Assembly (NCBI GenBank): GCA_021836225.1
Contig: JAKBJA010000086.1
Location: 1 to 15,045 of the forward strand
Length of the DNA stretch: 15,045 nt
DNA from: Pseudomonadota bacterium
GTDB taxonomy: Bacteria; Pseudomonadota; Gammaproteobacteria; Burkholderiales; Thiobacillaceae
Direction of reading: 5' to 3'
Each line of letters starts with the position of its first letter. Position 1 is the first letter of the stretch. Positions 6,197 to 12,302 of the stretch are shown here, in pieces. The notes under the pieces were generated by a model that searched no databases, had not been told where the DNA came from, and saw only the letters and a list, made by a program, of their open reading frames with translations. A program made the translations under genes and the position numbers.

Positions 6197-7438
6197 TCAG
6201 GTGCGGTATTCCGCGTTGATCTTCACGTAGTCGTAGGAAAAATCGCAGGTCCACACTGTGGCGTTGACCATGCCGCGATTGAGCACCACGCGCACGGTGA
6301 TTTCGGCCTCCTTCATCACCGCCGCGCCCTGCGCTTCGGTGTAGCTCGCGGCGCGGCCGCCGTTTTCCGCCACGAGCACGTCGCCCAGATACACCTTCAA
6401 TGCATTCACATCCAGGTCCGTCACGCCCGCATAGCCGATGGCGGCGAGGATGCGGCCGAGATTGGGGTCGGACGCGAAGAAGGCAGTCTTCACCAGCGGC
6501 GAACGCGCGATGGCGTAGGCGATCTGCTTGCATTCGGCGTGGTCGCGGCCGCCCTCGACGCTCACGGTCATGAACTTGGTTGCGCCTTCGCCGTCGCGCG
6601 CCATCGCCTGCGCGAGCTCGATCGCGACCTCGCTGAGTGCAGTCTTGAGCGCGGCATAATCTGCGCCGGCAGCGTCGCCTATTTCAGTGTTGCAGGCCTG
6701 ACCGGTGGCGATGAGGATGAAGCTGTCGTTGGTGGAGGTGTCGCCGTCGACGGTGACGCAGTTGAACGAGATGTCGGCCACCGCCTTCACCAGCTGTTGC
6801 ATCAGCGCCGGTGCGATCGCGGCGTCGGTCGCTACATAGCCGAGCATGGTTGCCATGTTGGGATGAATCATGCCGGAGCCCTTGGCGATACCGGTCACCG
6901 TCACCGTCTTGCCGCCGACCTGCGCCTGGCGCGACGCGCCCTTGGCGACGATGTCGGTGGTCATGATCGCGTTCGCGGCTTCGCTCCAGTGAGCTGGGGA
7001 CAAGTCCGCCTTCGCCGCGGGCAGCGCCGGCAGGATCTTGTCGATCGGCAGCGGCTCGAGGATGACGCCGGTGGAAAAAGGCAGCACGTTGTCGGCCTTG
7101 CAACCGAACAGCTCGGCCACCGCTTCGCAGGTGCGGCGCGCGCGATCGAGGCCTTCCTCGCCGGTGCCGGCGTTGGCGTTGCCGGTGTTGATCACCAGTG
7201 CGCGGATGGCGCCGCCGCTCTGATCAATCTGGCCGAGGTGCTGTTTGCAAACCGTCACCGGCGCCGCGCAGAAGCGGTTCTGCGTGAACACGCCCGCGAC
7301 CCGCGAACCCGGCACCAACTCGATCAGGGTGATGTCGCGCCGCCCGGGCTTCTTGATGCCTGCTGAGGCAATGCCGAGACGGACGCCGGCAACCGGCAGC
7401 AGGGAGGCGGGATCGGGGGCGGTGAGGTTGACGGGCAT
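6197..7438 (-). CDS. argJ: Bifunctional glutamate N-acetyltransferase / amino-acid acetyltransferase (ArgJ)
   Basis: ArgJ moves the acetyl group from N-acetylornithine to glutamate, closing the cyclic arginine pathway; bifunctional forms can also use acetyl-CoA. The 413 residues include [17 protein letters not shown] near the N-terminus, [13 protein letters not shown] (81-93), the self-cleavage site in [10 protein letters not shown] with Thr197 as N-terminal nucleophile of the beta chain, [11 protein letters not shown] (228-238) and the terminal [16 protein letters not shown]. Length and ends match full-length family members. Start ATG 7438 lacks a strong ribosome site but gives the normal N-terminus [10 protein letters not shown]. 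Whether the protein is mono- or bifunctional cannot be told from these motifs. The gene is convergent with the GlxA-type regulator, separated by only three bases. Confidence 0.97.
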   Translation of the reverse strand: MPVNLTAPDPASLLPVAGVRLGIASAGIKKPGRRDITLIELVPGSRVAGVFTQNRFCAAPVTVCKQHLGQIDQSGGAIRALVINTGNANAGTGEEGLDRARRTCEAVAELFGCKADNVLPFSTGVILEPLPIDKILPALPAAKADLSPAHWSEAANAIMTTDIVAKGASRQAQVGGKTVTVTGIAKGSGMIHPNMATMLGYVATDAAIAPALMQQLVKAVADISFNCVTVDGDTSTNDSFILIATGQACNTEIGDAAGADYAALKTALSEVAIELAQAMARDGEGATKFMTVSVEGGRDHAECKQIAYAIARSPLVKTAFFASDPNLGRILAAIGYAGVTDLDVNALKVYLGDVLVAENGGRAASYTEAQGAAVMKEAEITVRVVLNRGMVNATVWTCDFSYDYVKINAEYRT

Positions 7439-7471
7439 GACGGCAGACCGGAATGGAAAGCCGTTATTTTA

Positions 7472-7486
7472 TGCCGGGTGCCGGCA
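7472..7486. other. Perfect 6-bp-stem hairpin between argJ and the small membrane protein gene
   Basis: TGCCGG-GTG-CCGGCA (plus strand) lies in the 65-base gap, 17 bases beyond the stop of the membrane protein gene and 33 bases ahead of the argJ start. On the minus strand it is followed by TAAAATAA rather than a run of T, so it is at best a weak terminator. TAAAAT could also serve as a -10 box for argJ, but no matching -35 is seen. Confidence 0.25.
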
Positions 7487-7503
7487 AACGGTGGGCGGGA
7501 GTA

Positions 7504-7743
7504 TTACTGCGTGCGGCCCAGCAGCCAGTTCATCGCGCGGCGGAATCCGGGCCGCCACGGCCACACCGGGTCGAGCTCGATCGAGCGCGCCAGCGATGCC
7601 AGCGAAATCAGCGCGAACACGGCGAACAGCAGTTGCGAAACGAGCTGGCGCGGCGTGAGCATGCCGAGGGGCATGTCCAGAAAGCCAGGTACGTAAAACA
7701 GACTGGCAAATGCTGCAAAGAGGAAAGCCGGGCCAAGGTACAT
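7504..7743 (-). CDS. Small two-helix membrane protein of unknown function
   Basis: This 79-residue protein (MYLGPAFLFAAF...) has two hydrophobic segments, about residues 4-20 and 33-52, joined by a short loop with FLDMPLGMLTPRQ, then a basic, Trp-rich cytoplasmic-looking tail (DPVWPWRPGFRRAMNWLLGRTQ). It is predicted to be an inner-membrane hairpin. I chose ATG 7743; the frame remains open to a TTG at 7809, but the extra residues look non-coding and overlap the proposed terminator. The ribosome site is weak. It stands between argJ and the helix-rich 112-residue gene on the same strand. I do not recognise the family. Confidence 0.65.
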   Translation of the reverse strand: MYLGPAFLFAAFASLFYVPGFLDMPLGMLTPRQLVSQLLFAVFALISLASLARSIELDPVWPWRPGFRRAMNWLLGRTQ

Positions 7744-7806
7744 GGTATCCGCAGTTGAAGGGAGTGTAGCGGAGAACGAGCAATCCTCATGCCAGGAGAA
7801 CAAATG

Positions 7807-7840
7807 CAAGCAAAAACAAACTGATGGCGTGTTTGCGCCA
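7807..7840 (-). terminator. Candidate rho-independent terminator after the 112-residue gene
   Basis: On the minus strand a stem TGGCG-CAAACA-CGCCA (7840-7825) is followed by the T-rich TCAGTTTGTTTTTGC (7824-7810). It lies about 36 bases beyond the stop at 7876. The 5' arm overlaps a perfect 12-base palindrome CGCCACGTGGCG (7836-7847), so an alternative fold is possible. The five-pair stem is short. Confidence 0.45.
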
Positions 7841-7875
7841 CGTGGCGAGGCGTGAGATGTAAATTAATTCGACAA

Positions 7876-8214
7876 TTATTTATCCGCCGGCACGGCGGCG
7901 AGCCTGCGCAGGATTTCGTGCGACAGCGAGTAAAACTGCGGAGTGGGGCCGAGGTCTTCGTAGATGGGGTCGCCGTAATCGTCTTCGGCAATGATGCGAT
8001 TGCCGGGGATGTAGGGCATGGCCACCTCCAGCTCGTCGAGGGCAGCACGGATCAGATCGGCCATCAGCTGGGAATCGCTGCGGCCGGGGTACATCACATG
8101 CAGGGCTTCGACGCGGGCGGCGTCGCGCAGCGGCAAATGGACGGTGTAGGCACGCACATCCGTACGTGCATGTCCCTCCTTGCTCCAGCGTTGGATCAGT
8201 TCGGCAATGCGCAT
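7876..8214 (-). CDS. Conserved small protein, possible ribbon-helix-helix type ('type 1 pili tip component' family)
   Basis: The 112-residue cytosolic protein starts at ATG 8214 behind AGGGA. The pattern VRAYTVHLPLRDAARVEALHVMYPGR (20-45, a strand followed by a helix), then SDSQLMADLIRAALDELEVAMPY and a C-terminal GDPIYEDLGPTPQFYSLSHEI, matches from memory a family in pseudomonads and betaproteobacteria that is often labelled 'type 1 pili tip component'. No signal peptide, donor strand or pilin feature is present, so that label looks wrong. The strand-helix-helix N-terminal half resembles ribbon-helix-helix DNA-binding proteins, suggesting a regulator. It has its own promoter-like element upstream and a terminator-like element downstream, so it may be monocistronic. 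Confidence 0.8.
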   Translation of the reverse strand: MRIAELIQRWSKEGHARTDVRAYTVHLPLRDAARVEALHVMYPGRSDSQLMADLIRAALDELEVAMPYIPGNRIIAEDDYGDPIYEDLGPTPQFYSLSHEILRRLAAVPADK

Positions 8215-8241
8215 GGGGATTCCCTGCTTCACGATGGTTTC

Positions 8242-8263
8242 GTTATAGCAAAGCCACCCGCAA
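8242..8263 (-). promoter_or_regulatory. Extended -10 promoter candidate for the 112-residue gene
   Basis: On the minus strand TGCTATAAC gives an extended -10 element (TG-N-TATAAC, hexamer 8247-8242). A weak -35 match TTTGCC lies 16 bases upstream. Transcription would start near 8235, leaving a leader of about 20 bases that carries the AGGGA ribosome site of the gene starting at 8214. Confidence 0.4.
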
Positions 8264-8292
8264 GGCAAAGCAGGCAGAAAGGTATTTTTCTC

Positions 8293-8913
8293 CTATGCCC
8301 TGCGCCACACGAGCGTGCGATTGTTCGCAGGCATCGCAATATCCTGCTGCAGGATCAGGCCCTGCGCGCGCGCCAGTGCGTCCACTGTCTCGAAGTCGCG
8401 CACCCCGGAAGCAGGGTCGCGTGCCTTCAGCCAGGCGTCGAAGCGGGCGTTGCTGTCAGAGGTGAACGTGCCGTTGTAATTGAATGGCCCGTATACGGCC
8501 AGCACACCGCCGGACTCGAGCACGGCGCCCACGCCTTCGAAAAATCGCTCCACCTCGAGCCAGCTCATGATGTGCAGGGTGTTGGCCGAAAACACCGCGT
8601 CATAGCGGCCGCTGTGCCAGGCCGTGTCGTTGACGTCGAGCGCCAGCGGATGCAGCACGTTGGGCAGTGCGGCTTCGGCGAGCCACAGCCGGATGCCGGG
8701 ATGGTGCTGCGGCACGTCGGCTGTCTGCCACACGAGATGCGGCAGGTCGGGCGCGAAATAGACAGCGTGCTGGCCGGTGCCGCTGCCGATTTCCAGCACC
8801 CGGCGGCATTCGGCGAACACGTCGCGCAGCACCGCAATGATCGGCTCGCGGTTCTGTGCACAGGATTCAGCAAACGGCTTGTCGGTCAAAGTCGCCCCCC
8901 CGGCTTCTTGCAT
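8293..8913 (-). CDS. DUF938 class I SAM-dependent methyltransferase
   Basis: The protein has 206 residues from ATG 8913. The SAM-binding loop VLEIGSGTGQHAVYFA is at 39-54, the acidic second strand region is WQTADVPQHHPGI (62-74), and DAVFSANTLHIMSW (105-118) is the post-motif typical of DUF938. The C-terminal half has GGVLAVYGPFNYNGTFTSDSNARFD. Substrate is unknown. The family usually begins close to TDKPFAES, so a TTG at 8889, preceded by a G-rich stretch, may be the real start; a GTG at 8919 is also open. A run of seven G residues lies between these starts (8895-8901). The gene follows the broken lipoprotein gene on the same strand. Confidence 0.88.
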   Translation of the reverse strand: MQEAGGATLTDKPFAESCAQNREPIIAVLRDVFAECRRVLEIGSGTGQHAVYFAPDLPHLVWQTADVPQHHPGIRLWLAEAALPNVLHPLALDVNDTAWHSGRYDAVFSANTLHIMSWLEVERFFEGVGAVLESGGVLAVYGPFNYNGTFTSDSNARFDAWLKARDPASGVRDFETVDALARAQGLILQQDIAMPANNRTLVWRRA

Positions 8914-8934
8914 TGGCACTGGTATTCCAGTCCT

Positions 8935-9035
8935 TCACCCGGCGTAATCGGGCGCGGGCGATTCGCCTGAGTTGAAGGAAATGCAGCCCACGAGCAGGGC
9001 GGCGAGTAATAAAACAGGACAAGGGTACGGGACAT
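8935..9035 (-). pseudogene. Mini-lipoprotein gene disrupted by a one-base frameshift
   Basis: ATG 9035 has a good ribosome site (GGGAG) and opens MSRTLVLF. The frame then turns into unlikely protein, while the next frame gives LLLAALLVGC followed by ISFNSGESPAPDYAG and a stop at 8935-8937. Adding one T to the TTTT run at 9014-9011 joins them into a clean 33-residue protein with a charged start, a hydrophobic core and a lipobox LVGC (Cys18). The product would be a tiny lipidated peptide like many proteobacterial small lipoproteins. It begins 30 bases after the addA stop. It is either a real recent loss of function or an assembly error; a -1 translational shift is less likely because the site is not a classic slippery heptamer. 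Confidence 0.6.
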
Positions 9036-9065
9036 GGTGTCTCCCTGGATTGAACGGGGTCGCGC

Positions 9066-12000
9066 TTACGCCGCCGTGAGGTCGACCAGCCGGCCGTCGG
9101 CCAGCAGCAACGCGGCATGCACCGGTTTATCGGGGTACAGACCAGCCAGCAGCATCCGGTAGCCGGCCAGCTGCGACCGATGGCGCTCGGCCAATTGTGC
9201 ATCCGGCAGGCTGCAGTTGTCGTCACCGGTTTTATAGTCGACCAGCCACACCGCATCGTCGAATTCCACCACGCGATCAAGCCGCTGCACGCGCCCATTG
9301 GCATCCAGCAGCACCAGCTCGTTGTGCGCGCGCCGATACTGCGCGGGGTCGAAGAAGCGCGCCAGATGTGGCAGCGAAAGCAGCGCCCGGGCGCCGGCTT
9401 CGATCTCGTTCAGCTCGGCCGCCACGCCCAGGCGCGTCGCCAGCGCCGGCAGGTCGCGCGGCGCACCTGGCGGCGCATGACGTTCAAGGCAGGCGTGGAA
9501 CAGTTCGCCGCGTGCGGTGGCCAGGTTGACGGGCGCGGGCGCAAGCCGTTGCCCGATGGCAGGCGCGGTGATGCGCGGCGTTACGGCCACTTCCGGGTTG
9601 GTGTCGGCAGTTTGGGCTGGCGGCAGATCGGCTGGCAGCGCCATGCCCTGCCACGCCGCCTCGACCCGTTGCAGCCAGGCGCTCTTGTCGGCAGCGCCGC
9701 TCACGATCAGTCCCTGTTCGGCGCGGGTGAGCGCCACGTACAGCAGGTTGTCGGATTCGCGCTTCGCCAGGACCTCTTCTTCATCGAACCAGGGCTGGCG
9801 GCTCGTGCCGCGATCATCCTGCTTGCCGAACAGGGAGAAGTGCTCGGGCCGCGGCGCCTCGGGCGGCCACGGCGCCAGCACGGCGTAGCTGTCGCCCTTC
9901 GGGTGGTCGCTGCCGCCCAGGAGCCAGACGATCGGTGCCTCCAGCCCCTTGGATCCGTGGATGGTCAGCAGGCGCACCGCGTTCTCGCCGTCGGCCGCCA
10001 GCCCCTCGCCGGGCGCGGCGTCGGCGTCGTCGGTGAGCGACACCAGTTCGCGGATGAAGCCGGCCAGCGTCGGGTAGCGCCCGGCGTCCTGCGTCAATGC
10101 CAGCTGCATGAAGGCGCGCAGGTTGGTGGCGACCTGCGGCCGCAGCGCCGCAGGCACGGCAGCCGCATAGCGCGCTTCGACGTCGCCCTCGAAATAAATG
10201 CGGTCGAGCAGGTCGTGCACCGGCAGCGTGCCGCAGTGGGCGCGCCAGCGGATCAGCAGGCGCGCGGCGCGTGCCAGCATCGGCGATGGATCCGGTTGCC
10301 CGGCCACTGCAATCAGGCGCTCCCAGCCGCGCGTGCCGTCCGCAGCGCTGGGCGCGAACACCCACAACAGGTCGTCGTCGCTGCAGCCGAAGATCGGGCT
10401 TTTCAGGACGTGCGCCAGCTTCAGGTCGGCGTGCGGCAGCAGCAGGGTTTCGAACAGCGCGATCATGTCCCGCGCCTCCAATGCGTGCAGCAGACCGCCG
10501 CGGCGCGAGGTGATGAAGGGGATGCCGGCGGCTTCCAGCTCGCGCTCGTACAGGTGCAGATGCGTGCGCTTCCGCACCAGCGCCATCACGTCGCCGGGGC
10601 GTGTGGGGCGCTGGCCATCCTTGTCCGTCACGCCCCAGTGGCCCAGCACCTCGTCGCGCAACACCCGGGCAAACAGCCGGGCTTCCGCGTGCACCGCGCG
10701 GTCGTCGGCTTCCGGCTGCGGCGTGGTGAGCGGGTTGCGCAGTCCGTCGGCAGCCGCGGATTCTGTTTTTTCCACCAGCACCGGCAGGCAGCGCAGCGCG
10801 CCGGGGCGGCTTTCGTTTGCCGGCGCATGCGTGTGCTCGGCAAAGCCCGCCACGCCGGCGAACACCGGATTGATCGCCTTCACTACCGCCGGCGCCAAGC
10901 GCCGTGTCATGTCGGCGCTGAAACACGCTGCGTCGAAATGCGTGCGCAGAAACTCCGCAGCTGCGCTGAACACCCGCGCTTCGCCGCGGCGGAAGCGGTA
11001 AATCGCCTGCTTCGGGTCGCCCACCATGAACACGGTCATGTCGCTGTCCGCCGCGTGTGCTTCGGCCAGCCAGGTAGACAGCGCCCGCCATTGCAGCGGA
11101 TTGGTGTCCTGGAATTCGTCGAGCAGCAGATGGCAGTAGCGCGCGTCCAGCTTCAGCGCCAGCCCGGCCGCGTGCTCCTCGCTCTGCAACAGCCAACAGG
11201 CCAGCCATTCGGCGTCGGCAAAGTCGATCACCCCCTGCTGCGCCTTGGTGTCCTGATAGGCCGCGAGCATCGCATGACCGAGCAGCAGGCCATGGCGGTT
11301 CAATGCCCAGATGCGCTGGTCGGTTTCAATTGCGGCGACGTTTTCCAGCGCGGTCTCCAGCGTGTCGTAGTCGCGCAGGTAAGTGTCCGCGTCGGCGCCG
11401 AGCGCAGCAAGCAGGCCCTTGGTCGCCTTGCTGGCGAGCCGTCCGCCGTCCGCCTTGAGGAGCTTCCTGCGCAGTGCCTCGAAATCCGTTTCGGCGAGCG
11501 CCTGCTGGATCGCGACGCCCTTCCGGCGTTCGGTGTCGCTGCCCTTTTCCAGCGCAAGGCCCATCCGCTTCACGCGGGCGACCATCAGATCGTCGGCCCA
11601 GAACGCCGTCACCGGGTCGTTCTCCAGATCTGGATGCAGGCCGGCGCGCAGCTGTTCCAGCGCATGGGCCACCGGATCGGCCTCGCCTTCGGTGTAGGCC
11701 CACCACTCCGCGCGGGCATCGAGAAAATGCCGCAGCAGCGCGCGCAGGCTGTGCTCGCCGATGTCGGCCAGCAGGGCCAGCAGCGCGCGACCTTCCGGCG
11801 ATTCGGGTGAGGCCGCCCATTGCGCAAGCAGCCGGTCGCGCACCTCGTCCTGCAGCTGGCGGGTGCGTTCCAGCAGCGGCGCCCCCCACGGCAGCCCCGC
11901 CTCCAGCGGCGCGCGTTTCAACAGGTCGAGAAACCAGCCGTGGAAAGTCGTCACCGTTGGCCCCGGCTGTGCGTTCAGCACCGTCTCCAGCAACCCGCGC

Positions 12001-12302
12001 GCGCGCGGCAGCAGCGCGTCGATCTCGTCCTCCGGCACTTTGCGCTCACGCAGAAATTCACGCACCGTCGCGTCGTCCGCCAACGCCAGCACCCGCAGCC
12101 AGTCGTGCAGGCGATCGGTCATTTCCTGCGCCGCCTTGCGCGTGAAGGTGATTGCCAGCAGCTCGGAGGGCGCCGCACCCCCCAGCAGCAGGCGCAGCAT
12201 GCGCGACACCAGCAGCCAGGTCTTGCCGCTGCCGGCACAGGCCTCGACCACGGCAGAGCGGGCAGGCGAAAGCGCGATCCCGATATCCAGCAACTTATGC
12301 AT
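9066..12302 (-). CDS. addA: AddA-type helicase-nuclease subunit (UvrD/Rep superfamily 1 with RecB-like nuclease)
   Basis: This 1078-residue protein unwinds and trims double-strand DNA ends for RecA loading. Helicase motifs are in order: Walker A ACAGSGKT at 21-28, motif Ia ITFTRKAAQEM at 51-61, TTFHGWF at 118-124, motif II LLLDEFQDTN at 392-401, motif III VGDPKQAIYRFRRGE at 427-441, motif V RLLTIHGSKGLEAP near 790, and motif VI NLLYVALTRAEQGL near 860. The C-terminal nuclease has His936 (GELFHACLE), Asp1009 (RLDR), and Asp1022/Lys1024 (VDYKTG), with 13 residues between the two aspartates as in RecB. The start ATG 12302 overlaps the addB stop by eight bases, so expression is coupled. A plain UvrD-like helicase is ruled out by the nuclease domain. 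Confidence 0.95.
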   Translation of the reverse strand: MHKLLDIGIALSPARSAVVEACAGSGKTWLLVSRMLRLLLGGAAPSELLAITFTRKAAQEMTDRLHDWLRVLALADDATVREFLRERKVPEDEIDALLPRARGLLETVLNAQPGPTVTTFHGWFLDLLKRAPLEAGLPWGAPLLERTRQLQDEVRDRLLAQWAASPESPEGRALLALLADIGEHSLRALLRHFLDARAEWWAYTEGEADPVAHALEQLRAGLHPDLENDPVTAFWADDLMVARVKRMGLALEKGSDTERRKGVAIQQALAETDFEALRRKLLKADGGRLASKATKGLLAALGADADTYLRDYDTLETALENVAAIETDQRIWALNRHGLLLGHAMLAAYQDTKAQQGVIDFADAEWLACWLLQSEEHAAGLALKLDARYCHLLLDEFQDTNPLQWRALSTWLAEAHAADSDMTVFMVGDPKQAIYRFRRGEARVFSAAAEFLRTHFDAACFSADMTRRLAPAVVKAINPVFAGVAGFAEHTHAPANESRPGALRCLPVLVEKTESAAADGLRNPLTTPQPEADDRAVHAEARLFARVLRDEVLGHWGVTDKDGQRPTRPGDVMALVRKRTHLHLYERELEAAGIPFITSRRGGLLHALEARDMIALFETLLLPHADLKLAHVLKSPIFGCSDDDLLWVFAPSAADGTRGWERLIAVAGQPDPSPMLARAARLLIRWRAHCGTLPVHDLLDRIYFEGDVEARYAAAVPAALRPQVATNLRAFMQLALTQDAGRYPTLAGFIRELVSLTDDADAAPGEGLAADGENAVRLLTIHGSKGLEAPIVWLLGGSDHPKGDSYAVLAPWPPEAPRPEHFSLFGKQDDRGTSRQPWFDEEEVLAKRESDNLLYVALTRAEQGLIVSGAADKSAWLQRVEAAWQGMALPADLPPAQTADTNPEVAVTPRITAPAIGQRLAPAPVNLATARGELFHACLERHAPPGAPRDLPALATRLGVAAELNEIEAGARALLSLPHLARFFDPAQYRRAHNELVLLDANGRVQRLDRVVEFDDAVWLVDYKTGDDNCSLPDAQLAERHRSQLAGYRMLLAGLYPDKPVHAALLLADGRLVDLTAA

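Noticed and set aside
7744..7809. N-terminal extension of the small membrane protein to TTG 7809
   Set aside because: The added residues (MHLFSWHEDCSF...) are not membrane- or signal-like, no ribosome site precedes the TTG, and it would begin next to the proposed terminator.
9011..9014. Programmed -1 ribosomal frameshift in the mini-lipoprotein gene
   Set aside because: The site lacks an X-XXY-YYZ slippery heptamer and a four-base run is short for polymerase slippage, so a base loss or an assembly error explains it better.
9117..11810. 897-codon open frame on the plus strand
   Set aside because: It lies wholly antisense to addA, whose helicase and nuclease motifs are clear. Its product is rich in Arg, Gln, Gly and His with no recognisable domain, as expected for the reverse frame of GC-rich coding DNA.
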